A stretch of DNA of 64,000 bases from Acidobacteriota bacterium (GCA_013289685.1 JABCZL010000010.1:236017-300016), one strand, 5' to 3'. Positions 8,401-17,498 are shown, numbered from the stretch's first letter. The notes: a model not told the origin generated them from the letters alone. Numbers and translations: made by a program.

Positions 8401-9630
8401 CTAGAGCAGCATGCCGGCAATGGATGCCGACATCAGGTTGGCCATCGTCCCCGCGAGCATGGCGCGGACGCCCAGCCGGGCCAGTTCGCCTCGCTTGTTC
8501 GGCGCGAGCGCACCAATGCCGCCAATCTGGATTCCAATCGAACTGAGATTCGCGAAGCCGCACAGCGCGAAGGTGGCAATCGTGAACGAGCGCGGATCGA
8601 GTACCGCCCTTTGTGGCCCGAGCATGGAAAAGGCAACCAGCTCATTAAGCACCATGCGGGTGCCCAGCAGGTTGCCGATCGCCGGACAATCGCGCCAGGG
8701 AATTCCGATGACCCAGGCCACCGGCGAGAACAGCACGCCAAGAACGCTCTCCACGCTCACTGGGAACCACGCGAAGTGGTGGTGAATGCCGCCGAAAATG
8801 CCATCGAGTAGATGGACCAGCGCGATAAACGCAATCAGCATAGCGCCGATGTTCAACGCCATGTGCAAGCCGTCGCCGGTACCACGCGCGATGGCGCCCA
8901 GCAGATTTTCGTGGCTTTCTTTCGTCGTTTCCTCCTCACTCATCACCACGCGCCCGGCGGTTTTGGGCACTTCGGTTTCGGGCACGAGCATCTTCGAAAC
9001 GAGGATGGTGCCGGGAGCAGTCATAATCACGGCGCTGAGCACATGCCGGGGCTCAGCGCCGAAGGCGAAGTAGGCGGCCATGATCGAGCCGGAGACGTGC
9101 GCCATGCCGCTGGTCATCACGGTCATGAGTTCGGAGCGGGTGAGTTCGGGCAGGAACGGGCGAATGGTCACCGGCGCTTCCGTCTGGCCCATGAAGATGC
9201 TGGCGGCAACGTTAAGTGACTCCGCGCCGCTGGCGCCCATGATGCGCGTCATTGCCCAGGCCGCGATCCGAATGACGAACTGCATAATGCCATAGTGATA
9301 CAGAATTGCGAAGAGGGCACAGATGAAAACAACGGTCGGCAGCACCTGGAACGCGAAGATGAAACCGACGCTCGAACCCTGCTTGCCCAGCGGGCCGAAG
9401 ACGAATTCGGAGCCGAAGTAGGCATAGTTGAGAACGCGATTGGCAGCGTCGCCGGCGACCTGGAAGATGCGGCGGCCATAGTCCACACGCAACACGAAAA
9501 TCGCGAATGTGATCTGCAGGCCGAGTCCCCAGGCAACAGTCTTGACGCGAATGGCGCGACGATTCGTGGAGAAAACGTAGGCGAGCCCGAGCATCGTCAG
9601 CAGGCCAAGAATTCCTGTGAATCGTCCCAT
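8401..9630 (-). CDS. nupC: concentrative nucleoside transporter NupC
   Basis: A 409-residue inner-membrane nucleoside:cation symporter of the CNT family. The N-terminus (RRAIRVKTVAWGLGLQI), the gate region (VFGPLGKQGSSVGFIFAFQVLPTVVF), GQTEAPVTIRPFL and the C-terminal CGFANLSSIGIQIGGIG are family hallmarks. Its ATG abuts the deoA stop (TGA then ATG, no spacer), so it is the last gene of the cdd-deoA-nupC operon. It would import the pyrimidine nucleosides on which the two upstream enzymes act. Confidence 0.94.
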   Translation of the reverse strand: MGRFTGILGLLTMLGLAYVFSTNRRAIRVKTVAWGLGLQITFAIFVLRVDYGRRIFQVAGDAANRVLNYAYFGSEFVFGPLGKQGSSVGFIFAFQVLPTVVFICALFAILYHYGIMQFVIRIAAWAMTRIMGASGAESLNVAASIFMGQTEAPVTIRPFLPELTRSELMTVMTSGMAHVSGSIMAAYFAFGAEPRHVLSAVIMTAPGTILVSKMLVPETEVPKTAGRVVMSEEETTKESHENLLGAIARGTGDGLHMALNIGAMLIAFIALVHLLDGIFGGIHHHFAWFPVSVESVLGVLFSPVAWVIGIPWRDCPAIGNLLGTRMVLNELVAFSMLGPQRAVLDPRSFTIATFALCGFANLSSIGIQIGGIGALAPNKRGELARLGVRAMLAGTMANLMSASIAGMLL

Positions 9631-10983
9631 TCAGTTATTCTCCCCGGATTTTCCGATGACTCTGTGGATGAGAGGCCGCTTCGCCGCCGGCGGCGCATCC
9701 GAGACCAAGCAACTCGCCTCGATCAGTTGCCGGGCGCGCGCGGCTTTTGCTTCGGCATTGTAGTGGATGGTCGCGATCGGCTCGCCGGCCGCCACTCGAT
9801 CTCCAACTTTCTTGTGCAGCACAATCCCTACCGCAGGATCGACGGAGTCTTCTTTGCGTTCGCGCCCGCCGCCCAGGATCACACAGGCGGTGCCGATCTG
9901 CTCGCACTGCATCGACGTGAGATATCCAGCCTTTAGGCTTGGAACCTGCATGTTGTATTGCGCCTGGGGCAACCGCTTGGGGTCATCGATGACTCGCGGA
10001 TCGCCGCCCTGCAGTTCCACCATCTGCTGGAACCTTTGCAGCGCTTTGCCGGATGAAATTAGCTTCGCGCCCTGCTGTTTCCCTTCGGCGACCGTATTCG
10101 AGACCCCGCCCAGATGCAGCATCCATCCCGTAAGTTCCAGGCAGAGTTCCCGCAAATCTTCCGGGCCGCCGCCACGCAAGACTTCTACGACTTCAACCAC
10201 CTCCAGCGCGTTGCCGATCATGTTTCCCAGCGGCTGATCCATATCCGTGATCAGCGCAACGACCTGTTTGCCCATCCGCTCTCCGGTTTCAACCATGAGT
10301 TCGGCGAGGAAGGCCGCGTCTTTCTCGCTCTTCATGAAAGCGCCGGACCCAGTCTTCACGTCGAGCACCAGCGCGTCGATGCCTTCCGCCAACTTCTTGC
10401 TCATGATGGAAGCGCAAATCAGATACGGACTCTCCACCGTGCCCGTGACGTCTCGCAATGCGTAGAGCTTGCGATCGGCGGGTGCAATCTCTGCTGTCTG
10501 ACCGATCATGGCGCAGCCGCAGATTTCAAGGACACGGCAGAACTCTGCCACCGACAGATTCACATTGAAGCCAGGAATGGATTCCAACTTATCGAGCGTT
10601 CCGCCGGTGTGCCCCAGACCGCGCCCACTGATCATCGGAACCGCTACGCCTGCAGCGGCAACCAGCGGAGCCAGCACCAGAGAAGTTTTGTCGCCGACGC
10701 CGCCCGTGGAATGTTTGTCGACTTTTTTTGGCGCTAATGAAGAGAGATCCAGCACATCGCCCGAATGCAGCATCGCATCCGTGAGGGCGGCCGTCTCTGG
10801 GCGCGTCATCCCTTTCAAGACCACGGCCATCAGCCACGCGGAGACTTGATAGTCCGGAATCTCGCCCTTGGTGTAGGCGCTCACCAGACCCTCGATTTCG
10901 GCTCGCGACAGTTCCGCGCCATCCCGTTTTTTGCGGATCACATCAATCGCGCGAAACGTTTGCGGCACGGTCGGTTGGCTCAC
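9631..10983 (-). CDS. deoA: thymidine / pyrimidine-nucleoside phosphorylase
   Basis: Cleaves thymidine, deoxyuridine or uridine with phosphate to base plus (deoxy)ribose-1-phosphate. The conserved KHSTGGVGDKTS phosphate-binding segment and the SGRGLGHTGGTLDKLESIPG segment are present, followed by the C-terminal alpha/beta domain. I place the start at a GTG at 10983, which overlaps the cdd stop as GTGA and gives 450 residues, the family length. The longer open frame upstream lies within cdd and has no homology. The TGA abuts the nupC ATG. Confidence 0.92.
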   Translation of the reverse strand: MSQPTVPQTFRAIDVIRKKRDGAELSRAEIEGLVSAYTKGEIPDYQVSAWLMAVVLKGMTRPETAALTDAMLHSGDVLDLSSLAPKKVDKHSTGGVGDKTSLVLAPLVAAAGVAVPMISGRGLGHTGGTLDKLESIPGFNVNLSVAEFCRVLEICGCAMIGQTAEIAPADRKLYALRDVTGTVESPYLICASIMSKKLAEGIDALVLDVKTGSGAFMKSEKDAAFLAELMVETGERMGKQVVALITDMDQPLGNMIGNALEVVEVVEVLRGGGPEDLRELCLELTGWMLHLGGVSNTVAEGKQQGAKLISSGKALQRFQQMVELQGGDPRVIDDPKRLPQAQYNMQVPSLKAGYLTSMQCEQIGTACVILGGGRERKEDSVDPAVGIVLHKKVGDRVAAGEPIATIHYNAEAKAARARQLIEASCLVSDAPPAAKRPLIHRVIGKSGENN

Positions 10984-11390
10984 TGTAAGCGGAATCCTTC
11001 TGGAAGAAGTTCTGTAATGTGCGCTTGCTTGGGTCCGGCAGAGCCCTGGAAAAAGATTGTCGCATCGGGGCCGAATTCGTAAATCACCTGCCGGCACGCT
11101 CCGCAAGGTGAACACGCGACGCCATGATCGTTGGTGACGGCCACCGCCTGAATCTCGATCTTGGGGCCCAATTGGGCGACGGCGGTGAAGATTGCGGTTC
11201 GCTCGGCGCAGTTGGTCATTCCGTAGGAGGCGTTCTCGACATTGCAGCCAGAAACAATTTTCCCATTGGTCAGCAGGATGGCTGCGCCCACGTGGAAGTG
11301 GGAGTACGGAGCATGCGCATTCTTCATCACCCTGATGGCCGCTTGCTCCAGTTTTTTCCGTAGGTTCGCGGAGATTGTGTTCTTGGGCAT
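10980..11390 (-). CDS. cdd: cytidine deaminase
   Basis: Deaminates cytidine and deoxycytidine to uridine and deoxyuridine. The zinc site is complete: Cys61-Ala-Glu63 (TNCAERTAI) and Cys96/Cys99 (PCGACRQV), with the substrate motif GCNVENASYG at about 48-57. At 136 residues it is a homotetrameric-type enzyme. It is the first gene of the cdd-deoA-nupC operon and shares a 4-bp GTGA overlap with deoA, implying translational coupling. The 257 bp between it and the divergent deoC must hold both promoters; I could not pick a confident DeoR/CytR-type operator there. Confidence 0.95.
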   Translation of the reverse strand: MPKNTISANLRKKLEQAAIRVMKNAHAPYSHFHVGAAILLTNGKIVSGCNVENASYGMTNCAERTAIFTAVAQLGPKIEIQAVAVTNDHGVACSPCGACRQVIYEFGPDATIFFQGSAGPKQAHITELLPEGFRLQ

Positions 11391-11647
11391 AGAAAAAATT
11401 GAAATTTATCGTGCAGGCGAATTAGCTCTCCGAATCCGCCGAATCGTGCGCCATTGTAAACCTTTGTCGGGTTCTGGGCCATTTCTTGCCGAGCGACGAC
11501 GCGGAGCGCACCGGGGGATTCGAATTCGCGTTGTCACATTGCCTAACGTACAATTGCGACTCGTGGAGTCCAGCTCGTGTTCGGAAGGCACGGGTATGCA
11601 CCGAATGGATTGGAATTCTCATCGAATGTTAAGAAGGCAAAGCTGCG

Positions 11648-12703
11648 ATGTCCGTCGATGACCGATATAACAACCTAGCGCACAAATCGGGAGGCGAGTC
11701 CGCCTCCGGCGAGCAACACCCCACCAGTACAGTCGCCACGCTCGCTGGACGTCCACTCCTTTCGAACGCTGGGATTCCTCTCGATCTGAAGTGGCTGCAG
11801 GAAGTTCGCGTGAACACGAGTGCGGTGGAACGCCGCGCCCAGACGCAGGTGGCGCGCCGAACGGTCAAGAAAGAGTGGCAGGCGGCGTGGCTTCTGCGCG
11901 CGATCTCCTGTATGGATCTGACGACGCTCTCAGGCGATGACACGGATGAGCGCGTGCGGCGACTCTGCGCGAAAGCGCGACAGCCCATCCAGCAGGATCT
12001 CGTTCAGAAACTCGGCATCGAAGATCTCGGCATTAAGGTGGGTGCAGTTTGCGTGTATCACGCTTTCATCGAAACCGCGCTGCATGCGCTAGAGGGAAGT
12101 GGAATTCCCGTCGCCGCCGTTTCCACCGGATTTCCCGCGGGGCTGTCGCCGCTTCCGGAGCGCGTCGCGGAAATTCGACGGTCGGTGGAAGCAGGGGCGC
12201 ATGAGATCGATGTCGTCATCACGCGCGCCCATGTTTTCGGCGGACGCTGGCAGGCGCTCTACGACGAAGTCGCGACGTTCAAGCAGGCTTGCGGCGCGGC
12301 TCACATGAAAGTCATACTGGGCACTGGCGATCTGCTGACCTTCCGCAACGTGGCGCGTGCCAGCTTCGTGGCCATGATGGCGGGAGCAGACTTCATTAAA
12401 ACTTCGACCGGAAAAGAACCGACCAACGCCACTCTGCCGGTGAGCCTGGTCATGGTTCGCGCCATCCGGGAATACGCGCAGCAAACCGGAATGGCAGTCG
12501 GTTTCAAACCGGCGGGCGGGATCCGTACCGCAAAACAGTCTCTCGACTGGCTGGCCCTGATGAAAGAGGAACTCGGACTGTCCTGGATGCGAGCAGAGTT
12601 ACTTCGCTTCGGCGCGAGCGGGCTGCTGGGAGATATCGAGCGACAACTGGAGCACTATGCAACCGGGCGCTACTCCGCCGAATATCGTCATCCCATTGCA
12701 TAG
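11648..12703 (+). CDS. deoC: deoxyribose-phosphate aldolase
   Basis: Splits 2-deoxyribose-5-phosphate into acetaldehyde and glyceraldehyde-3-phosphate. The class I aldolase residues are visible: Schiff-base Lys251 (GADFIKTSTG), Lys287 (GFKPAGGIRT) and Asp188 (HEIDVVIT). At 351 residues it is longer than the 220-260 of E. coli-type DeoC because of an N-terminal extension of about 80 residues, as in other long bacterial and animal DERA forms. It is divergent from cdd. The next two genes are aldehyde dehydrogenases that could remove its acetaldehyde. Confidence 0.93.
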   Translation: MSVDDRYNNLAHKSGGESASGEQHPTSTVATLAGRPLLSNAGIPLDLKWLQEVRVNTSAVERRAQTQVARRTVKKEWQAAWLLRAISCMDLTTLSGDDTDERVRRLCAKARQPIQQDLVQKLGIEDLGIKVGAVCVYHAFIETALHALEGSGIPVAAVSTGFPAGLSPLPERVAEIRRSVEAGAHEIDVVITRAHVFGGRWQALYDEVATFKQACGAAHMKVILGTGDLLTFRNVARASFVAMMAGADFIKTSTGKEPTNATLPVSLVMVRAIREYAQQTGMAVGFKPAGGIRTAKQSLDWLALMKEELGLSWMRAELLRFGASGLLGDIERQLEHYATGRYSAEYRHPIA

Positions 12704-12753
12704 CAGGACAGGCGCTAAGAGTTGATGATCCAAAGAACAGCGAGCCGAAGCCA

Positions 12754-15150
12754 ATGAGCATTGCCGAAAAGTTTGTCAGTATGGAGTATGGACCCGCTCC
12801 CGAAGATCCCAAAGAAGCGGGAGCATGGCTGGAGCGTCATGGCCGGCGTTTTGAACTCTTCATCGGCGGAACGTGGCAGCCGCCCACGGCGGGAGAATAT
12901 TTCGACACGACCGATCCTTCGAATGGCGAAAAGCTGGCCGCGGTCGCTCAGGGTGGTGTTGCTGACATCGACTCCGCGGTTCGCGCTGCCCGCGCGGCCT
13001 CTCCAAAATGGCGCGCTCTCACTCCGCACGCCCGCGCACGCTATCTCTACGCCCTCGCTCGGCTGGTGCAAAAGCATTCACGGCTCCTGGCGGTGCTTGA
13101 AACCATGGACAACGGGAAGCCCATCCGCGAGAGCCGCGACATCGATATTCCTCTGGTGGCCCGGCATTTCTACTATCACGCTGGTTGGGCGCAGTTGCTC
13201 GAACAAGAATTTCCCGAGCACGAACCTTGCGGCGTAGTCGGCCAGATCATTCCGTGGAATTTTCCGCTCCTCATGTTGGCGTGGAAAATCGCGCCAGCGT
13301 TGGCGACGGGAAACACGGTGGTCTTGAAGCCCGCTGAGTTTACTCCGCTGACGGCGCTGCTGTTTGCAGAACTTTGCCAGGAAGCAGGGTTACCGGCCGG
13401 AGTCGTCAACATCGTGACCGGAGATGGACGAACTGGCGAAGCGCTGGTGAAACATCCCGACGTCGACAAGATTGCGTTCACCGGCTCAACTGAGGTTGGA
13501 CGCGCCATTCGCAGCGCGACCGCCACAAGCCACAAACGGCTGTCGCTCGAGCTGGGCGGCAAGTCTCCGTTCATTATTTTCGAAGATGCTGACCTCGACA
13601 GCGCGGTTGAGGGCCTGGTTGATGGAATCTGGTTCAATCAGGGGCAGGTATGCTGCGCAGGTTCGCGCCTGCTGATGCAGGAGAGCATCGCTGAGCCGCT
13701 GATCGCAAAGATTCACGACCGCATGAGCACCCTGCGCATTGGTCCACCGCTCGACAAAGCGATTGACATCGGCGCCATCGTCGCGCGCGTGCAGCTGGAC
13801 CGTATTGAACGCATGGTGGCGCAAGGCGTTGCGGACGGTGCGACCTGCTGGCAGCCACAAGTCACGCTGCCTGCGCGAGGATTTTATTATCCGCCGACGC
13901 TTCTCAGCAATGTGCATCCCACGTCGATCGTGGCGCAGCAGGAAATCTTTGGTCCGGTGCTGGCTGCGATGACGTTCCGCACTCCGAACGAAGCAGTGGA
14001 ATTGGCCAACAACACGGTCTATGGACTCGCGTCCTGCGTGTGGAGCGAGAACATCAACGTCGCGCTGCACGTAGCCGCGCAACTCAAGGCTGGCGTGGTG
14101 TGGGTGAATTGCACGAATTTGTTCGACGCCGCCTGCGGCTTCGGCGGATACCGCGAGAGCGGATACGGCCGCGAAGGCGGCCGCGAAGGCTTGCTCGAAT
14201 ACATGGAACCCACGTGGTTCAAGCACGCCCCAAAGCTGCCGGCGGCGAACGCTCTCACCCCAGAAAAAGCAGTTGGACAAACAGAAGAGCGGCCCGACGC
14301 GAGTGCGCCTGCCATCGATCGCACGGTCAAGCTCTACATCGGCGGCAAGCAGGCGCGCCCCGACTCCGGATACAGCATGGAAGTGCACGCGCCCGACGGC
14401 CGGTTGCTGGGCGAAGCCCCTCTAGGAAATCGCAAAGACATACGCAATGCAGTTGAGGCGGCTCGCAAGGCGGAATCGTGGGCGAGGGCGACGGCGCACA
14501 ATCGCGCCCAGGTTCTGTATTACTGCGCAGAAAATCTTGCCCAGCGCCAGAACGAGATCGTCCATCGTCTCTCGGCGGCTGTGGGGGAGAAGCAAGCCGC
14601 TGCTGAAGTCGAACTTGGCATCGAGCGCATTTTTTCGTATGCGGCGTGGGCCGACAAGTTCGACGGCGCCGTGCACAATCCGCCATTCCGCAATATTTCA
14701 ATTGCGATGAACGAGGCCATTGGCACGGTCGGCGTGATCTGTCCCGCGGAAGCGCCGCTGTTGGGCTTTCTGTCACTCGTGTTGCCGTTGCTCGCAGTGG
14801 GAAATACCGTAATTGCAGTTCCCTCGGAGAGATACCCACTTATCACTGGCGACCTCTACCAGCTCTTCGACACGAGTGATCTGCCAGGTGGCGCGGTCAA
14901 CATTGTGACGGGCTATGCGTCGCAGCTATTGAAGACTCTGGCCGAACACGACGACGTCGATGGCCTTTGGTGTTACGGAGACGAAGCTACGGTGTCGGCC
15001 GCGAAAGCGATGTCTATCGGCAACTTGAAACAGGTCTGGACGAACGAGGGCCGAGTTATTGATTGGTTCAACCCGAAACTGGCGGAAGGCCGCTGGTTCC
15101 TCGAGCACGCCACCCAGGTGAAGAACATCTGGGTCCCGTACGGCGAATAA
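12754..15150 (+). CDS. two-domain aldehyde dehydrogenase, ALDH16-like
   Basis: A 798-residue protein. Residues 30-500 form a complete NAD(P)+-dependent ALDH: PWNFPLLML, FTGSTEVG, the catalytic Glu in LELGGKSPF near 265 and the catalytic Cys in GQVCCAGSRL near 298. Residues 520-798 resemble a second, degenerate ALDH (IDRTVKLYIGGKQARP, AEAPLLGFLSLVLPLLAVGNTV) that lacks catalytic Cys and Glu. This matches the ALDH16 architecture, in which the second domain is structural and buries the active site. It lies 50 bp after deoC, so acetaldehyde oxidation is the likely job. Confidence 0.85.
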   Translation: MSIAEKFVSMEYGPAPEDPKEAGAWLERHGRRFELFIGGTWQPPTAGEYFDTTDPSNGEKLAAVAQGGVADIDSAVRAARAASPKWRALTPHARARYLYALARLVQKHSRLLAVLETMDNGKPIRESRDIDIPLVARHFYYHAGWAQLLEQEFPEHEPCGVVGQIIPWNFPLLMLAWKIAPALATGNTVVLKPAEFTPLTALLFAELCQEAGLPAGVVNIVTGDGRTGEALVKHPDVDKIAFTGSTEVGRAIRSATATSHKRLSLELGGKSPFIIFEDADLDSAVEGLVDGIWFNQGQVCCAGSRLLMQESIAEPLIAKIHDRMSTLRIGPPLDKAIDIGAIVARVQLDRIERMVAQGVADGATCWQPQVTLPARGFYYPPTLLSNVHPTSIVAQQEIFGPVLAAMTFRTPNEAVELANNTVYGLASCVWSENINVALHVAAQLKAGVVWVNCTNLFDAACGFGGYRESGYGREGGREGLLEYMEPTWFKHAPKLPAANALTPEKAVGQTEERPDASAPAIDRTVKLYIGGKQARPDSGYSMEVHAPDGRLLGEAPLGNRKDIRNAVEAARKAESWARATAHNRAQVLYYCAENLAQRQNEIVHRLSAAVGEKQAAAEVELGIERIFSYAAWADKFDGAVHNPPFRNISIAMNEAIGTVGVICPAEAPLLGFLSLVLPLLAVGNTVIAVPSERYPLITGDLYQLFDTSDLPGGAVNIVTGYASQLLKTLAEHDDVDGLWCYGDEATVSAAKAMSIGNLKQVWTNEGRVIDWFNPKLAEGRWFLEHATQVKNIWVPYGE

Positions 15151-15249
15151 TCCGCGCCGAGCCAGCACCATTGCATTTGTTTCGGTCCGGCGCTAGCATA
15201 CTTCGGTCTACTTCATCGCCCGGCATCATTGGCTCTCTTGCAAGTCTTT

Positions 15250-15270
15250 GTTTGACCACGTTCGTCAAAC
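15250..15270. promoter_or_regulatory. operator-like inverted repeat before the second ALDH gene
   Basis: GTTTGAC and its exact reverse complement GTCAAAC are separated by 7 bp (CACGTTC). It ends 4 bp before the AAGGAGG ribosome-binding site of the downstream ALDH. It could be a repressor site or an RNA hairpin near the RBS; no run of T follows, so a terminator is unlikely. Confidence 0.45.
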
Positions 15271-15284
15271 CTTAAGGAGGACAT

Positions 15285-16790
15285 ATGGGCATTGCAGTTT
15301 CCCCGCAGATTCATCCGCAGGTCGCGGAGTTCATCGACAAACCACGAAAGATGCTGATCAACGGCAGGTGGGTGAACGCCGCCTCCGGAAAAACCTTTCC
15401 TACATACAATCCAGCCACCGGCGAGGTTCTTGCTCAGGTCGCGGAAGGCGATCGCGAGGACATCAATCAAGCCGTGAAGGCCGCTCGCAACGCCTTTGAC
15501 AACGGCCCCTGGCGCCGGATGAGTGCGTCTGAGCGTGGCCGCCTGATCTGGAAGCTCGCCGATCTGCTCGAGCAACATACCGAGGAGTTCGGTTACATCG
15601 AGAGTCTCGACAATGGCAAGCCGCTGAACATTGCCAAGGCCGCCGACGTCCCGCTCGCAGTCGACTTGCTCCGCTACATGGCGGGATGGGCGACCAAGAT
15701 CGAGGGCAACACCATTCCGCTCTCGGTCCCGTACACGCCGGGCGCGAAATATCTGGCGTACACGCTGCGCGAGCCGGTCGGAGTTGCAGGGCAAATCATC
15801 CCGTGGAATTTCCCGCTTCTGATGGCCGCATGGAAACTTGGTCCGGCACTGGCCACGGGTTGCACGGTGGTGCTGAAACCGGCCGAGCAAACCCCGCTCT
15901 CCGCGCTGCGTTTGGGCGATCTGATCATGGAGGCCGGCTTCCCCGAAGGTGTGGTCAATATTGTCTCCGGCTACGGTGAAACCGCAGGCGCGGCGCTGGC
16001 CGCGCATCCCGACGTCGACAAAATCGCTTTCACAGGATCGACGGAAGTCGGCAAGCTGATTGTCCACGCTGCCGCCGGAAATCTGAAGAAGGTTTCTTTG
16101 GAGTTGGGAGGTAAGTCTCCGAACGTTGTATTCAAAGACGCCGATCTTGAGATCGCCATCCCCGGCTCCGCCAGCGCCATTTTCTTCAACCACGGACAGT
16201 GCTGCTGCGCGGGTTCACGGCTGTACGTCGAGAAGGCGGTGTACGACCAGGTGGTTGAAGGAGTCGCGGAGCAGGCCCGGAAGATTAAGGTTGGATCGGG
16301 CCTTGAGCCTGACTCCCAGATGGGCCCGCTGGTTTCAGAAGAACAGTTGAATCGCGTATGCGGATATCTGGAATCCGGATTCTCTCAAGGCGCAAAGGCC
16401 CTGGCCGGTGGCCACAAGGCTGGTGACCGCGGATACTTCGTGGAGCCCACGGTGCTTGTCAACACGCAAGAAAACATGAAGGTCGTGCAGGAAGAAATTT
16501 TCGGACCGGTCGTGGCGGCGATGCCATTCACCGACCCGGAGGAAATCATTCCCCGGGCCAACAACAGCGAGTACGGCCTGGCTGCCGCGGTGTGGACGCG
16601 CGATATCGGGAAGGCACATCGCATGGCCGAACAGCTTCGCGCCGGGACCGTCTGGATCAACTGCTACAACATCTTCGATGCGGCCCTGCCGTTCGGGGGA
16701 TACAAGCAGTCCGGATGGGGCCGCGAGATGGGCCACGACGCTCTCAGCCTCTACACACAAACCAAGTCGGTGTGCACGCGAATCGCTTAG
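15285..16790 (+). CDS. aldehyde dehydrogenase (class 1/2-like, NAD-dependent)
   Basis: A 501-residue ALDH with PWNFPLLMA, FTGSTEVGK, the catalytic Glu in LELGGKSPN near 270 and the catalytic Cys in HGQCCCAGSRLY near 305. It also has the C-terminal WINCYNIFDAALPFGGYKQSGWG segment of retinal/acetaldehyde-type ALDHs. The start follows an ideal AAGGAGG. It lies 134 bp behind the ALDH16-like gene with an inverted repeat between them, so it may be separately regulated. Acetaldehyde from DeoC is a reasonable substrate; betaine aldehyde or other aldehydes cannot be excluded. Confidence 0.9.
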   Translation: MGIAVSPQIHPQVAEFIDKPRKMLINGRWVNAASGKTFPTYNPATGEVLAQVAEGDREDINQAVKAARNAFDNGPWRRMSASERGRLIWKLADLLEQHTEEFGYIESLDNGKPLNIAKAADVPLAVDLLRYMAGWATKIEGNTIPLSVPYTPGAKYLAYTLREPVGVAGQIIPWNFPLLMAAWKLGPALATGCTVVLKPAEQTPLSALRLGDLIMEAGFPEGVVNIVSGYGETAGAALAAHPDVDKIAFTGSTEVGKLIVHAAAGNLKKVSLELGGKSPNVVFKDADLEIAIPGSASAIFFNHGQCCCAGSRLYVEKAVYDQVVEGVAEQARKIKVGSGLEPDSQMGPLVSEEQLNRVCGYLESGFSQGAKALAGGHKAGDRGYFVEPTVLVNTQENMKVVQEEIFGPVVAAMPFTDPEEIIPRANNSEYGLAAAVWTRDIGKAHRMAEQLRAGTVWINCYNIFDAALPFGGYKQSGWGREMGHDALSLYTQTKSVCTRIA

Positions 16791-16838
16791 CAACGACTGG
16801 CTTAGCAAAGATCGCTTGGTAACGATCGCTTGGCGACT
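16785..16838 (+). repeat. degenerate tandem repeat of a ~14-bp unit after the ALDH stop
   Basis: Four units follow one another: GCTTAGCAACGAC, GCTTAGCAAAGAT, GCTTGGTAACGAT and GCTTGGCGACTC. The first overlaps the ALDH stop codon. The array sits directly before the shared terminator. Confidence 0.55.
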
Positions 16839-16853
16839 CTCGAATATTAAAAG

Positions 16854-16894
16854 AAAAGGACGGTGGTCCACGCCACCGTCCTTTTGTTTTTTAT
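16854..16894. terminator. bidirectional intrinsic terminator between ALDH and pyrR
   Basis: AAAAGGACGGTGG, a 6-nt loop, then the exact reverse complement CCACCGTCCTTTT, followed by GTTTTTTATTT. The stem is flanked by A on one side and T on the other, so it serves the convergent ALDH (+) and pyrR (-) transcripts. Confidence 0.9.
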
Positions 16895-16925
16895 TTCTAT
16901 CGCCCGCGCAGATTCTTTCCCGGCT

Positions 16926-17498
16926 CTATCTTTCCATCAGAAGAACTTTCTCCGCTTCATCGATCTCAGTCAGCTTAACCTCGATGACTTCATTTGCGGT
17001 GGTCTGCACGTTGCGGCCGACGAACGTGGCCTCGACCGGAATCTCCCGGTGCCCGCGGTCAATCAGTACGCAAAGTTGCACTCGCCGCGGCCTGCCGTGG
17101 GAAAAGAGAGCGTCCAGCGCCGCTCGCGTCGTGCGCCCGGTGTACAGAACATCATCGACCAGCACAATGTTCTTATCCTCGATCTCAAACCCGATCTCCT
17201 TTTCCTGCACCACCGGCTTGGGTCCGAGGGTCGAGAGATCGTCGCGGTAGAAAGTGATATCCAAAGTCCCCACGGGCACCTTCGCAGCGTTCTCGATGCG
17301 CGTGATAATCTTGCCCAATCGTTCTGCGATGGGAACTCCGCGGCGGCGAATTCCTACCAGCCCCAGGCCATCGACCCCGCCATTCTTTTCGACAATTTCG
17401 TACGCCAGTCGCACCAGCGTGCGCTCAATTTCCGAGGCGGACATGAGTTGTGCCTTCTGACGAAGGCCTGTCTTGCGCGAAGGATTCTTTGCATTCAT
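16926..17498 (-). CDS. pyrR: PyrR: pyrimidine operon RNA-binding attenuator / uracil phosphoribosyltransferase
   Basis: A 190-residue type I phosphoribosyltransferase. The PRPP-binding loop IVLVDDVLYTGRTTRAAL lies at about 110-130. The N-terminal KAQLMSASEIERTLVRLAYEI and the GLVGIRRRGVPIAERL segment are typical of PyrR. In Gram-positive bacteria PyrR with bound UMP terminates transcription of pyr mRNAs; it also converts uracil to UMP. Here it stands alone, with no pyrB/pyrC in view, beside a pyrimidine-salvage block. Its own regulation is not visible. Confidence 0.93.
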   Translation of the reverse strand: MNAKNPSRKTGLRQKAQLMSASEIERTLVRLAYEIVEKNGGVDGLGLVGIRRRGVPIAERLGKIITRIENAAKVPVGTLDITFYRDDLSTLGPKPVVQEKEIGFEIEDKNIVLVDDVLYTGRTTRAALDALFSHGRPRRVQLCVLIDRGHREIPVEATFVGRNVQTTANEVIEVKLTEIDEAEKVLLMER

